From contig NZ_LMCQ01000022.1 of NCBI RefSeq assembly GCF_001424835.1, forward strand, positions 110,604 through 174,603: DNA of 64,000 nt, given 5' to 3'. The DNA comes from Variovorax sp. Root318D1 (GTDB taxonomy: Bacteria; Pseudomonadota; Gammaproteobacteria; Burkholderiales; Burkholderiaceae_C). Shown piece by piece: positions 43,185-53,600 of the stretch; position 1 is the first letter of the stretch; every line of letters starts with the position of its first letter. The notes beneath the pieces are model-generated. The model ran no database searches. It was not told the origin of the DNA and worked only from the letters and a program-made list of their open reading frames with translations. A program made the position numbers and the translations under genes.

Positions 43185-44975
43185 ATGAGCTACACCGCCC
43201 CCCTCAAGGACATGCTGTTCGACATCGAACACCTGGCCAACATCGGCGAGATCGCCAAGCTGCCCGGCTTCGAAGACGCGGGCCTGGAAACCGCGCAGGC
43301 CGTGCTCGAAGAATGCGCGCGCTTCAACCAGGACGTGGTCGCGCCGCTGAACGTGGCGGGCGACCGCAACCCGTCGTCCTTCAAGGACGGCGAGGTCGCG
43401 ACCACCGCGGGTTTCAAGGAAGCCTTTGCGCAATACGTGTCGGGCGGCTGGCAGGGCCTGCAGCATCCGGCGGACTTCGGCGGCCAGGGCCTGCCCAAGA
43501 CCATCGGCGCGGCCTGCGGCGAAATGCTCAACTCGGCCAACATGAGCTTCGCGCTGTGCCCGCTCCTGAGCGATGGCGCCATCGAGGCGCTGCTCACAGC
43601 GGGCTCCGACGAACTGAAGGCGGTGTACCTGGAGAAGCTGGTGAGCGGCCAGTGGACCGGCACCATGAACCTCACCGAGCCGCAGGCCGGCAGCGACTTG
43701 GCCATGGTGCGCAGCCGCGCCGAGCCGCAACCGGACGGCACCTACAAGGTGTTCGGCACCAAGATCTTCATCACCTATGGTGAGCACGACATGGCCGAGA
43801 ACATCGTGCACCTGGTGCTGGCCCGCGTTACCGGCGCGCCCGAAGGCGTGAAGGGCATCAGCCTGTTCGTGGTGCCGAAGTTCATCGTCGGCAAGGACGG
43901 GTCTCTCGGCGAGCGCAACGACGTGCACTGCGTGAGCATCGAGCACAAGATGGGCATCAAGGCTTCGCCAACCGCCGTGCTGCAGTACGGCGACAACGGT
44001 GGTGCCGTCGGCTACATCGTCGGCCAGGAGAACCGCGGCCTCGAGTACATGTTCATCATGATGAACTCGGCCCGCTACGCCGTGGGCATGCAGGGCATCG
44101 CGATTGCCGAGCGCGCCTACCAGCACGCCGTGGCCTACGCCAAGGACCGCGTGCAGAGCCGCCCGGTCGATGGTTCGATGAACGCCAGCGCGCCGATCAT
44201 CCACCACCCCGACGTCAAGCGCATGCTGATGACGATGCGCGCCTACACCGAAGGCTGCCGCGCCATGGCGAGTGTGGCCGCTGCCGCCTACGACGCCGCG
44301 CACCACCACCCCGATGCGGAGGCGCGCAAGCAGAACCAGGCCTTCTACGAATTCATGGTGCCGCTGGTCAAGGGCTACAGCACCGAGATGAGCCTGGAAG
44401 TGACTTCACTCGGCGTGCAGGTGCACGGCGGCATGGGCTTCATTGAAGAGACGGGTGCGGCGCAGTACTACCGCGACGCCAAGATCCTCACGATCTACGA
44501 AGGCACCACCGCCATCCAGGCCAACGACCTCGTGGGCCGCAAGACCGCGCGTGACGGCGGCCAGACGGCCAAGGCCATTGCCGCGCAGATCGAGAAGACC
44601 GAAGCTGAACTCGCGAAGAGCGACAGCGCCGCAGCCGCAGCCGTGCTGAAGCGCCTGAAGGCCGCGCGCCTGGCGTTCGTCGACGTGGTCGATTTCGTCG
44701 CGGGCCAGACCAAGGCATCGCCGAATGCGGTGTTCGCGGGCAGCGTGCCCTACCTGATGCTCGCGGGCAACCTCGTGGCCGGCTGGCAGCTGGCGCGCTC
44801 GCTGCTCGTTGCAGAAGACCTCGCGTCCCGCAGCATCGATACCGCTTTCATGCAGGCCAAGGTGGCCACGGCGCGCTTCTACGCCGAGCACATCCTTAAC
44901 AAAGTGCCGGGCATCCGCGACAGCATCGTCGAAGGGGCCGAGAGTGTCACGGCGCTGGCGCTCGACGCGTTCTGA
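43185..44975 (+). CDS. Acyl-CoA dehydrogenase
   Basis: This 596-residue flavoenzyme belongs to the long acyl-CoA dehydrogenase group with an extra C-terminal domain, as in DmdC-type enzymes. Motifs are NLTEPQAGSDLAMVRSRA, EHKMGIKASPTAVLQYGD, and QVHGGMGFIEETGAAQYYRD followed by ILTIYEGTTAIQANDLVGRK, whose Glu is the likely catalytic base. It oxidises an acyl-CoA to the 2-enoyl-CoA and donates electrons to ETF, encoded just upstream. The chain preference is not clear. TGGAGACAAGAG precedes the ATG, and a hairpin terminator follows. Confidence 0.94.
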   Translation: MSYTAPLKDMLFDIEHLANIGEIAKLPGFEDAGLETAQAVLEECARFNQDVVAPLNVAGDRNPSSFKDGEVATTAGFKEAFAQYVSGGWQGLQHPADFGGQGLPKTIGAACGEMLNSANMSFALCPLLSDGAIEALLTAGSDELKAVYLEKLVSGQWTGTMNLTEPQAGSDLAMVRSRAEPQPDGTYKVFGTKIFITYGEHDMAENIVHLVLARVTGAPEGVKGISLFVVPKFIVGKDGSLGERNDVHCVSIEHKMGIKASPTAVLQYGDNGGAVGYIVGQENRGLEYMFIMMNSARYAVGMQGIAIAERAYQHAVAYAKDRVQSRPVDGSMNASAPIIHHPDVKRMLMTMRAYTEGCRAMASVAAAAYDAAHHHPDAEARKQNQAFYEFMVPLVKGYSTEMSLEVTSLGVQVHGGMGFIEETGAAQYYRDAKILTIYEGTTAIQANDLVGRKTARDGGQTAKAIAAQIEKTEAELAKSDSAAAAAVLKRLKAARLAFVDVVDFVAGQTKASPNAVFAGSVPYLMLAGNLVAGWQLARSLLVAEDLASRSIDTAFMQAKVATARFYAEHILNKVPGIRDSIVEGAESVTALALDAF

Positions 44976-44985
44976 CCGACGGCCC

Positions 44986-45023
44986 GCCGTGTCGCCCACC
45001 TGACGGGCGATACGGCCTTCCTC
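44986..45023 (+). terminator. Hairpin terminator after acyl-CoA dehydrogenase gene
   Basis: GCCGTGTCGCCC (44986-44997) pairs with GGGCGATACGGC (45005-45016) through 12 positions with one G-T pair and a 7-base loop. The following CTTCCTCTT is pyrimidine-rich rather than a pure T-run, so termination may be incomplete. Confidence 0.7.
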
Positions 45024-45057
45024 TTATATAAAACCGAAATCCTATTCCGGAGACGAC

Positions 45058-46020
45058 ATGTCCAAGCTGCCCCCCGTGCTCGCCAACCTGCCGCTGCCCA
45101 TCATCGGCTCGCCGCTGTTCATCATCAGCAACCCCAAGCTCGTGATTGCCCAATGCAAGGCAGGGGTGGTCGGTTCGATGCCGGCACTCAACGCGCGCCC
45201 CGCGGCGCAGCTGGAAGACTGGCTGGCCGAAATCACCGAGGAGCTCGCGGCCTACAACAAGGCCAACCCGGACAAGCCCGCCGCGCCGTTCGCCATCAAC
45301 CAGATCGTGCACAAGAGCAACGACCGCCTTGATCACGACATGGAGATGGTCGTGAAGTACAAGGTGCCGATCGTCATCACCTCGCTGGGCGCGCGCACCG
45401 ACGTGAACGACGCGGTGCACAGCTACGGCGGCGTCACGCTGCACGACATCATCAACAACAAGTTCGCGCAGAAGGCGATCGAGAAGGGCGCCGACGGCAT
45501 CATCGCGGTGGCGGCCGGTGCCGGCGGCCATGCGGGCGTGAAGAGCCCGTTCGCTCTGGTGCAGGAAATCCGCCAGTGGTTCGACGGCCCCATCGCGCTG
45601 TCGGGTTCCATTGCTACCGGTGGTGCAGTGCTGGCTGCGCAAGCCATGGGCGCGGACTTCGCCTACATCGGCACCGCCTTCATTGCGACCGAGGAAGCGC
45701 GCGCCAGCGACGACTACAAGCAGGCCATCGTCGACGGCACCTCCGACGACATCGTCTATTCCAGCCTCTTCACCGGCGTGCACGGCAACTACCTGGCGCC
45801 GAGCATCGTCAAGGCCGGCATGGACCCGGCCAACCTGCCCGAAGGCGACGTCAAGACCATGAACTTTGGCGGCGGCGATGGCAGCAAGGCCAAGGCCTGG
45901 AAGGACATCTGGGGCTCGGGCCAGGGCATCGGCGCCGTGACCGAAGTGGCCAGCGCCGCTGCGTTCATCGAGAAACTCAAGCGCGAATACCTGGAAGCAA
46001 GGCAGCGGCTCGCGCTTTGA
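45058..46020 (+). CDS. Nitronate monooxygenase / 2-nitropropane dioxygenase family
   Basis: This 320-residue FMN-binding TIM barrel is of the nitronate monooxygenase family. AGAGGHAGVKSPF contains the catalytic His, and SGSIATGGAVLAAQAMGADFAYIGTAFIAT is the phosphate-binding part. These enzymes oxidise alkyl nitronates such as propionate 3-nitronate; some family members are enoyl reductases. TTCCGGAGACGAC before the ATG is a clear ribosome site. Its stop lies against the acyltransferase gene. Confidence 0.92.
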   Translation: MSKLPPVLANLPLPIIGSPLFIISNPKLVIAQCKAGVVGSMPALNARPAAQLEDWLAEITEELAAYNKANPDKPAAPFAINQIVHKSNDRLDHDMEMVVKYKVPIVITSLGARTDVNDAVHSYGGVTLHDIINNKFAQKAIEKGADGIIAVAAGAGGHAGVKSPFALVQEIRQWFDGPIALSGSIATGGAVLAAQAMGADFAYIGTAFIATEEARASDDYKQAIVDGTSDDIVYSSLFTGVHGNYLAPSIVKAGMDPANLPEGDVKTMNFGGGDGSKAKAWKDIWGSGQGIGAVTEVASAAAFIEKLKREYLEARQRLAL

Positions 46021-46061
46021 ACGGCCCGCGCAATACGGCGCCGGCCGCGCAGCGCGGACGG

Positions 46062-47168
46062 ATGCCGCTGCTCGACGTTGCAAAAGGCCTTGCCTGCGCG
46101 GTCATCGTCGGGCATCACCTGTCGCGCTACGGCTCGATGCCGGTGGGTGCCTTTCCACTGGCACCGGATTTCCTGGGCTGGCTGGCCGACGACGGCCGCC
46201 TGGCCGTGCAGGTCTTCCTGGTGATCGCCGGCTTTCTGGCGGCGGCCAGCTTGGCACCCGACGGCGTGCTGCGTGTCGACCGGCCGTTCGCGCGCATTTT
46301 CCAGCGCTACGGGCGGCTGGTGATGCCGTACCTGGCGGCGCTCACCGTCTGCGTGCTGGTAGCCGCGCTCGTGCGCCCGTCGCTCGGCAGCGACGACGTG
46401 CCGGCATCGCCCAGCATCGGCCAGCTGCTCGCGCACGGATTGCTGCTGCAGGACCTTCTGGGCTACGAGGCGCTGTCCACCGGCGTCTGGTACGTGGCCA
46501 TCGACTTCCAGCTCTTCGTGCTGGCGCTCTCGCTCATGGCGCTGCCGGCCCTGTGGCGGCGCACGCCCGCCGCACCTGCCTCGCGTGAGCGCTGGGTTCC
46601 CGTGGCGCTGGTGCTGGGGGTGGTGCTGGCCTCGCTCGCGCTTTTCAACCGCAACGCCGATCTCGACGCGACCGCTTTCTATTTCTTCGGTGCCTATGGC
46701 CTTGGCATGCTGGTCTTCTGGATTGGTCGCGCAACCCGTACCAGCACGTGGCAGAGCGCCATCGTGCTGCTGGCGCTGACCGGCGCGGGCGCACTGGCCA
46801 TCGACTGGCGCAGCCGCATTGCCACGGCGCTCGTGAGCGCGTTGCTGATCGCCATTGCGCAGCGGCAAGACTGGCTGTCGATGGCGCGCTGGCCCGACGC
46901 GGCTCAGCCACTGCAGCGCCTCGGGCGTATTTCGTACTCGCTGTTCCTGATCCACTTTCCGGTGCTGCTGGCAGCGAACGCGGCGGTTGGGCTGCTTGGA
47001 CCCCACGCCGCTTGGGTCGACGCATTGGGAATGGCGCTCACCTTCGGCCTCTCCGTGGCGGCCGCGCTGTTGCTGTACCGCGGGGTAGAAGCGCGGCCAG
47101 CGTCGTGGCGCGCGGTTGCCATATTGTTCGCGGCGCTGCTGGTCAGCGGATTGCTCGTCTCGCCCTGA
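46062..47168 (+). CDS. Acyltransferase family 3 membrane protein
   Basis: This protein of about 368 residues has around ten membrane helices and the acyltransferase 3 start MPLLDVAKGLACAVIVGHHL, in which the His near residue 18 is the usual catalytic one. LGRISYSLFLIHFPVLLAAN near residue 290 is also typical. Such enzymes O-acylate envelope sugars or lipids, and the acceptor here is unknown. A TTG at 46017 would overlap the preceding TGA and add 15 residues; both starts are possible. Confidence 0.82.
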   Translation: MPLLDVAKGLACAVIVGHHLSRYGSMPVGAFPLAPDFLGWLADDGRLAVQVFLVIAGFLAAASLAPDGVLRVDRPFARIFQRYGRLVMPYLAALTVCVLVAALVRPSLGSDDVPASPSIGQLLAHGLLLQDLLGYEALSTGVWYVAIDFQLFVLALSLMALPALWRRTPAAPASRERWVPVALVLGVVLASLALFNRNADLDATAFYFFGAYGLGMLVFWIGRATRTSTWQSAIVLLALTGAGALAIDWRSRIATALVSALLIAIAQRQDWLSMARWPDAAQPLQRLGRISYSLFLIHFPVLLAANAAVGLLGPHAAWVDALGMALTFGLSVAAALLLYRGVEARPASWRAVAILFAALLVSGLLVSP

Positions 47169-47197
47169 AGGGCGGCGTCAGCCGACGCCCGTGTGGT

Positions 47198-47620
47198 TCA
47201 AGCCCAGGGCGTAGGCGGCGGAATCTCGCACGCCGGCTCGACGTCGATGCTCTTGAAATCGGCCGGCGAGACGATCTCCAGGTATTCCATGTCGGGCGAG
47301 TAATCGAACAGGAAATGCCGGATGCCGGGCCGCTGGTGCACCACGTCGCCGGCTTCGACCAAGGTTTCCTTGTCTTCGTACATGAAACGGGCCCAGCCTT
47401 TCAGCATCATCACGATCTGGAAGTCGGCCTCATGGCGGTGCCAGCCGGTGCCCGTTTCCGGTGCCATGTTGGCCTTGACGAGGTGCGCGATGACCTTGCC
47501 ATTCGTCGCCTCCGCAATGCCCAAGTCGCGGTATAGAAAGAAATCGCGCAGGCCACCCGAGACGTACTCGGTGTCGCCTGGCTTTACGTGGGAGAACTGG
47601 GTGGCGGTTCGGTCCAGCAT
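47198..47620 (-). CDS. Cupin-domain protein
   Basis: This 140-residue single-domain cupin has metal-binding motif 1 as GTGWHRHEADFQIVMMLKGWA and motif 2 as GDVVHQRPGIRHFLFD, keeping His/Glu/His-type ligands. AAGGAGCGCCCC before the ATG is a strong ribosome site. Function is not known; small cupins like this are dioxygenases, isomerases or sensors. It converges with the acyltransferase gene with 29 bp between, which contain a GC hairpin. Confidence 0.88.
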   Translation of the reverse strand: MLDRTATQFSHVKPGDTEYVSGGLRDFFLYRDLGIAEATNGKVIAHLVKANMAPETGTGWHRHEADFQIVMMLKGWARFMYEDKETLVEAGDVVHQRPGIRHFLFDYSPDMEYLEIVSPADFKSIDVEPACEIPPPTPWA

Positions 47621-47800
47621 GGGGCGCTCCTTCGCAGGGTTGTTGAGAGTGGATGCTGCGGTGCAGTACGCATAAAGCGTTCCCAATGGCGTCGGCTGCG
47701 TGATATGTTGAAGCGCGTTGACCTGCTTGCCCGCATTGCCTCGGCGTCGCCCAAGACCCATACTGCAGGCTCCACGACGCGACGACGAACGGAGCCTCCC

Positions 47801-47986
47801 ATGAGCAACGAACTTCGCAAGAAGCTGCACGACCTGGCGGAACTGGCCGACAACACCTCCGATCCGCAGACCAAGGCCATCGTCGAGGCCATACGGCTGC
47901 AGACCGCCGTTTTGAACGAGCGGCTCTTCTCCATCGAACTGCAGATCGGCACGCTCACCAAGCGCATGGAAAACACGACGGACTGA
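47801..47986 (+). CDS. Small coiled-coil protein (61 residues)
   Basis: This short helical protein has heptad-like hydrophobic spacing throughout (LRKKLHDLAELADNTS, then QTAVLNERLFSIELQIGTL), so it is probably a coiled coil. GGAGCCTCCC before the ATG gives a good ribosome site. A longer version starting upstream at 47705 is less likely because its extra part is Arg/Thr rich. It lies 31 bp before aroC and may be co-transcribed. Function unknown. Confidence 0.65.
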   Translation: MSNELRKKLHDLAELADNTSDPQTKAIVEAIRLQTAVLNERLFSIELQIGTLTKRMENTTD

Positions 47987-48017
47987 GTGGCCGCCGCTTT
48001 GTGGGGATAATCCCGTC

Positions 48018-49142
48018 ATGAGCGGCAACACATTCGGAACTCTCTTCGCGGTCACCAATTTCGGCGAGTCGCACGGCCCGGCCATCGGCTGCGTGATCGA
48101 CGGCTGCCCGCCGGGCATGGAGCTGAGCGAGGCCGACATCCAGGGCGACCTCGACCGCCGGCGCCCCGGCACCAGCCGCCACGTCACCCAGCGCAACGAG
48201 CCCGACGCGGTGCAGATTCTTTCCGGCGTCTATGAAGGCAAGACCACCGGCACCCCTATTGCGCTGCTGATCCAGAACACCGACCAGCGCAGCAAGGACT
48301 ACGGACAGATCGCCCAGCAGTTCCGCCCGGGCCACGCCGACTTCACCTACTGGAAGAAATACGGCATCCGCGATCCGCGCGGCGGCGGGCGTTCTTCGGC
48401 ACGGCTCACGGCGCCCATGGTGGCGGCCGGTGCAGTCGCCAAGAAGTGGCTGGCCGAGAAATACGGCATGGTGTTTCGCGGCTGCATGACGCAGATCGGC
48501 GAAATCGCCATTCCGTTCGAGAGCTGGGACCATGTGCCCAACAACCCCTTCTTTGCGCCCATTGCCGACGTGAGCGAGCTCGAAGCCTACATGGACCGCC
48601 TGCGCAAGGCCGGCGATTCTTGCGGCGCGCGCATTCGCGTCACAGCCACTAACGTGCCCATCGGCCTGGGCGAGCCACTGTTCGACAAGCTCGATGCCGA
48701 GATCGCCTACGCAATGATGGGCATCAACGCGGTCAAGGCGGTAGAGATCGGCGCCGGCTTCGACAGCATCACCCAGCGCGGCACCACGCATGGCGACTCG
48801 ATCACGCCCACCGGCTTCGTCACCAACAACGCGGGTGGCATCCTCGGCGGCATCAGCTCGGGGCAAGACCTGGAAGTGAGCATCGCGATCAAGCCCACCA
48901 GCTCGATCATCAGCCCGCGCCAGTCGATCGACATTCACAACAACCCGGTCGAAGTGGTCACCAAGGGCCGCCACGATCCGTGTGTCGGCATTCGCGCGAC
49001 GCCCATCGCCGAGGCCATGCTTGCGCTGGTGGTCATGGAACACGCGCTGCGCAACCGCGCACAGTGCGGCGACGCGCAGCAACAGCAAAAAGCGCAAGAC
49101 GAAACGACCGAAGCCGCGTCCCCGCAGGCGTCCTTCCTCTAG
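48018..49142 (+). CDS. aroC: Chorismate synthase
   Basis: This 374-residue AroC is the last enzyme of the shikimate pathway; it converts EPSP to chorismate and needs reduced FMN. Signatures: GNTFGTLFAVTNFGESHGPA at the N terminus, GRSSARLTAPMVAAGAVAKK mid-protein and GGISSGQDLEVSIAIKP. The last 25 residues form a Gln/Ala-rich tail (QCGDAQQQQKAQDE), slightly beyond the common length. Its TAG shares a G with the GTG of the MFS gene. Confidence 0.97.
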   Translation: MSGNTFGTLFAVTNFGESHGPAIGCVIDGCPPGMELSEADIQGDLDRRRPGTSRHVTQRNEPDAVQILSGVYEGKTTGTPIALLIQNTDQRSKDYGQIAQQFRPGHADFTYWKKYGIRDPRGGGRSSARLTAPMVAAGAVAKKWLAEKYGMVFRGCMTQIGEIAIPFESWDHVPNNPFFAPIADVSELEAYMDRLRKAGDSCGARIRVTATNVPIGLGEPLFDKLDAEIAYAMMGINAVKAVEIGAGFDSITQRGTTHGDSITPTGFVTNNAGGILGGISSGQDLEVSIAIKPTSSIISPRQSIDIHNNPVEVVTKGRHDPCVGIRATPIAEAMLALVVMEHALRNRAQCGDAQQQQKAQDETTEAASPQASFL

Positions 49143-50344
49143 TGCCTCCCCCGCCACCAGTGGCCGCCGGACGCGGCCACCTGCTGGCGTTCGCTGGTCT
49201 GTCGGCCAGCTATTTCGCGCACATCGGTTTCTTCAACCCCTACCTGCCGCTGTGGCTCAAGGACCTGGGGCTGCCGATCTTCACGATCAGCCTGCTGGCC
49301 TCAGTGCAGTCGATCACGCGGGTGTTCGCGCCCTATGCCTGGGGCGCTCTCAGCGACCACACGGGCCAGCGCGTGAAGCTGCTGCGCTTCAGCGCGGCGG
49401 TGGCGCTGGCCAGCTCTTTCGGGCTCTGGTGGCACGGCGGCGCCTGGTGGCTGGCGCTGGTGCTGCTCGTGATGTTCACCCACACCAGTTCGATGATGTC
49501 GCTCACGGAGGCCGCCATGGCGCAGCTCGTGGCCGGCGACTGGGGGCGCTACGGGCGCATCCGGCTGTGCGGCTCGGCCGGCTTCCTGGTGACGGTGTTC
49601 TTTGCGGGCGAGTGGTTCGAGCGCTTCGGCATGCAGCACTTTCCGGCCTGGGCCGCGGGCACGCTGGCCGTCGTGCTGATCGCGACGATGAAGCTGCCCG
49701 ACATCCGCGAGCCCGTGGCGGCGCACGACGCGGTCAAGGAGCCCATCGGCCCCGTGCTGCGCATTCCGGCGGTGCGGTGGTTCTTTGCATCGCTGTTCTT
49801 CCAGGTGATGTCGCACTTCTCGGTCTACGCCTTTTTCTCGCTGTACCTGGATTCGCTCGGCTACGGCAAAAGCGTCATCGGCCTGCTCTGGGCGCTGTCG
49901 GTGGTGGCCGAGATCGTCTGGTTCTTTCTGCAAGGCCGGCTCATCGGCCTCTTGCCGATGCCGCGCTGGATGCTGATATGCGGCATTGCCGCCGTGGTGA
50001 GACTCGGCCTGACCGCCGGGCTGGGCGGCTGGATCTCAGCGCTGGTGGTCGCGCAAGGACTGCATGCACTGAGCTTCGCGGCGCACCACACCACCTGCAT
50101 CGCCGTGGTGTCGCGCCGCTTTCCAGGCCGGCTGCGAGGGCGCGGGCAGGCACTCTTCACCGTGATCGGTTATGGCTTCGGCGGCGTGCTGGGAGTACTG
50201 CTGGGCGGTGCCGTCGCGCAGGAGTTCGGCTACCGGACCATGTTCGCGCTGGCGGCCGTGCTGGCTGCGGTGGGCAGCCTGTGTGCGTGGCGGGTGATGA
50301 GGCTGGACCAGCTGGCGCGGCCAATTGCGCCAAGCGCTGCCTGA
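49142..50344 (+). CDS. MFS transporter (3-phenylpropionate/HcaT-like)
   Basis: This transporter of about 400 residues has 12 membrane helices and is of the MFS_1-like/HcaT type. The first helix region YFAHIGFFNPYLPLWLKDLGL and the motif GALSDHTGQRVKLLRFSA between helices 2 and 3 are typical. The start is GTG 49142, overlapping the aroC stop by one base; the N terminus is a run of prolines. The substrate is not certain; aromatic acids or sugars are possible. Confidence 0.87.
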   Translation: MPPPPPVAAGRGHLLAFAGLSASYFAHIGFFNPYLPLWLKDLGLPIFTISLLASVQSITRVFAPYAWGALSDHTGQRVKLLRFSAAVALASSFGLWWHGGAWWLALVLLVMFTHTSSMMSLTEAAMAQLVAGDWGRYGRIRLCGSAGFLVTVFFAGEWFERFGMQHFPAWAAGTLAVVLIATMKLPDIREPVAAHDAVKEPIGPVLRIPAVRWFFASLFFQVMSHFSVYAFFSLYLDSLGYGKSVIGLLWALSVVAEIVWFFLQGRLIGLLPMPRWMLICGIAAVVRLGLTAGLGGWISALVVAQGLHALSFAAHHTTCIAVVSRRFPGRLRGRGQALFTVIGYGFGGVLGVLLGGAVAQEFGYRTMFALAAVLAAVGSLCAWRVMRLDQLARPIAPSAA

Positions 50345-50610
50345 AGAGCGCGGCAAACTGCCCGCAACGCTGAGCCTGATTTAAAAAGAATTCGGCCCTT
50401 CGAATTCCCGCGCTTGATGCGCTATTTCTTCTTACAAGAATTATTTGCCGAATTGCAGAGGCAGGGCGTGGGAGCGTGCCAATGGCCTCGTCCGCTGGGG
50501 GTAAGTGGCGGAAATCTTCTACATCTCCCCTGAAAGATTAACCTTTGCATTGGCTCTTACGTTAAATCAACATTTAAAATAATAGTCAAATAATGCAAGG
50601 GGAGTTGAGC
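50345..50610 (+). promoter_or_regulatory. AT-rich control region before vgrG island
   Basis: This 266 bp region is clearly richer in A and T than the rest of the window, which often marks acquired DNA. A perfect hairpin, GAATTCG-GCCCTT-CGAATTC (50388-50407), stands near the end of the MFS gene and may end its transcript. Candidate promoter hexamers are TTGGCT (50550-50555) and TTTAAA (50573-50578), with a 17-base gap, similar in form to the pair before glpD. No other gene is seen here. Confidence 0.45.
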
Positions 50611-50697
50611 ATGAAGCTCAATCTGAAAACAATATTCTTATTGGATCAATTGGCATTAGCCAATTTGTCTTATTGGCTGGCCGCGGATTTGCGATGA
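50611..50697 (+). CDS. Leader ORF coupled to vgrG (28 codons)
   Basis: A 28-codon ORF has a very strong ribosome site (AGGGGAGTTGAGC) at 50598-50610. Its codons are AT-rich compared with all neighbours. The TGA (50695-50697) overlaps the ATG of vgrG (50694) as ATGA, and vgrG has no clear ribosome site of its own. The peptide (MKLNLKTIFLLDQLALANLS and on) is hydrophobic. Translation of the leader probably sets vgrG translation. It may have no function as a peptide. Confidence 0.55.
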   Translation: MKLNLKTIFLLDQLALANLSYWLAADLR

Positions 50698-53600
50698 GCC
50701 GCCGCGTCACGATCCAGACGCCCCTTGGCGAGGCGTTGCAATTTCGCCAACTGGTGGGCCGGGAGGCGCTGAGCCAGCTCTACACCTTCGACATCGAATT
50801 GCTGGGCAGTAACAACGCCATCGACCCGAAAGCCCTGCTCGGCAAGGCCTCGACCGTGGCGGTAGAAACCGAAAGCGGCGGGGTGCGCCACCTTGGCGGC
50901 ATCGCGACCCGGTTCGGCCTGCAGCAGGAAGACGCGCGCCATTCCTTCTACCGCCTGCAGCTGCGGCCCTGGCTGTGGCTTGCCACGCGGCGCAGCGACT
51001 TCCGCATCTTCCAGGGCAAGACCGTTCCCGAGATATTGACGGACGTGCTCGGCAGCTACGGCTATCCCATCGAGAAGAAGCTCAGCCGCGGAGACTACCG
51101 CCGCTGGGACTACTGCGTGCAGTACCACGAGAGCGACTTCAATTTCATCTCGCGCCTGTGCGAGCTCGAAGGCATCTACTACTACTTCCGGCATGAGGCG
51201 TCGCAGCACGTTCTGGTGTTTGCGGACGACATCGCAAGCTCGCACGTTCCGCTGCCCGGCGGCGAGTCGGTGCGTTACCACCCGCTCGAAAAATCCGGCA
51301 TGGGCCAGCGCGAACGCATCTATGCCTGGGAAGCCGCGGAAGAGGTGCGCGCGGGCCATCACTACAACAACGATTACGACTTCGAGAAGCCCAAGGCCGA
51401 TCTCTCGCATCTGCGGCAAATGCCGCCCGGTCATGACCACGATGGCTACGAGAACTACGAGTGGCCCGGCGGCTTCGTGCAGCACGCCGATGGCGAAACC
51501 TATGCGCGCCTTCGCAACGAAGAGCAACTGACTCAGCGCAGCCGCGCCAGCGGCCGCTCCAACCTGCGCGAGCTTGCCACCGGCCACACGCTGCGCCTGA
51601 CCGGCCATCCACGGGCCGACCAGAACCAGCAGTACCTGTTGACGAGCGTGAGCTACCACCTGCAGGAGAACCTGCAGGCAAGCGAAGGGGCGGAGGCCAC
51701 CGAAGGCTCGGTGCAGCGCTTTGCCTTCGACGTGCAGCCTACCAGCCTGGCGTGGCGCCCCCAGCGCACCACGCCCAAGCCGCGCACCCGCGGTCCGCAG
51801 ACCGCCATGGTGGTGGGGCCGGCCGGCGAAGAAATCTGGACCGACCAATACGGACGCATCAAGGTGCAGTTCCACTGGGACCGCCTCGGCAAGGACGACG
51901 AGAACTCCAGCTGCTGGGTGCGCGTGTCCACCGCTTGGGCGGGCGCCACCTTCGGCGCGGTGTCCGTGCCGCGCATCGGCATGGAGGTGATCGTCGATTT
52001 TCTGAACGGCGACCCGGACTACCCGATCGTCACCGGCTGCGTCTACAACGCCGACACGATGGCGGCATGGCAGCTGCCGGAGCAAAAGCATTTGTCGGGC
52101 ATTCGCAGCCGCGAACTGGGCGGCGGGCGCGGCAATCACCTGGTGCTCGACGACACGCACGGAAAGATCCAGGCGCAGTTGCGCAGCGACCATCAGGCCA
52201 GCCAGCTGAGCGTGGGCCACATCGGCCGCATCGAAGACACCGCGGGTCGCAAGGAGCCGCGCGGGCAGGGCTTCGAGCTGCGCACCGACGGGCACGGCGT
52301 CGCACGTGCGGCCAAGGGGCTGCTGGTCACCACCGAGCCGCGTCCCAACGCGCAGGCGCACACCACCGACATGGGCGAGACCGTCGGCCGGCTCACGCAG
52401 GCGCGCGACCTGCATGAGGGCCTGAGCGAAGCCGCCCAAGCCGCGGAGGCGCACGAGACCGGCGACCAGGACGAAGTCGCCAAGGGCCTGAAGGAGCAGA
52501 ACGACGCCATCAAGGGCCAGGGCGGCAATCGCGAGCAAGGCGACTTTCCCGAGTTCCAGGAGCCGCACCTCACGCTGGCCAGCGCCAAGGGCCTGCAGAC
52601 CGTGGCGCAGGGCTCCACCCACATGGTGAGCAACGAGCACAACGCGCTCACCAGCGGCGGCCACACCAGCGTGAGCGCGGGCAAGAGCTTTCTGGTGAGC
52701 GTGCAGAGCGCCATCCGCATGTTCGCCTCCAAGGCCGGCATGCGTCTGGTGGCGGCCAGCGCCGACATCGACATCAAGGCGCTGAAGGACAGCGTCAACG
52801 TGCTGGCCAAGCTCAACATCACGCAAACCGCCAACAAGATCACCATCCACGCGAAGGAAGAGGTGGTCATCAACGGCGGCTCCAGCTACAGCCGCTGGAG
52901 CTCGGGCGGCATCGAGCACGGCACCTCGGGCACCTGGCGCGAGCACGCCGCGGTGCACAGCCTCGTGGGACCGGCCAGCGAGGGCAAGCCTTCGCTGCCC
53001 AACCCGCCGCAACTGCCCAAGGGCCAGCTCGACCTGTACCACCAGTACATCAAGCCCACTGGCGAAAAGCACCAGGGCGTTGCGCAGGGCGACTTCACCG
53101 TGGTCGATTCGGAAGGCGGCTCACACGCCGGCACTTTCGACCGCAACGGCTTCGCGACCGTGTCGGGCCTGCCGATCGGTACCGCGAAGGTCACCTTTGG
53201 CAAGGACCCGCGCGACCCATGGGAAGAGGGCAGCTACTTCGGCACGCCCAAGGACTGGAAGGCGAAAGAGCCGGCCGCCGGCGGTGCCGATGCGGTGGGG
53301 ACCTCGGGCTTTCTGGCCAGCGCGGGCGGCTTTGCCGGCATGGCCGGTTCGGCCGGCGGCGCAGCGGGCGCGCTGGCCGGCGTTGCAGGCACCAACAGCA
53401 AGACCGCGGGCATGCTGGGCCAGGTCACGCAGGCAGCGGGCATGGCGCAGCAAGCCGTGGGTGCCGCGCAAGCCATTCAGCAGGGCGGCGCCAAGGCGCT
53501 GCTCGGCCAGGCGAGTCAGGCCGCCACGGGCATGGCGATGCAGGCGGCGGGGGCGCGGCTAGGGCCGATGGGCGTGCCGATCGCCGGCATGGCGGGCAGC

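Noticed and set aside
47169..47197. GC hairpin between acyltransferase and cupin as terminator
   Set aside because: No T-run on either side; too weak to call.
50670..53072. Open frame of 800 codons on the minus strand opposite vgrG
   Set aside because: No domain, and the plus strand encodes a clear VgrG.
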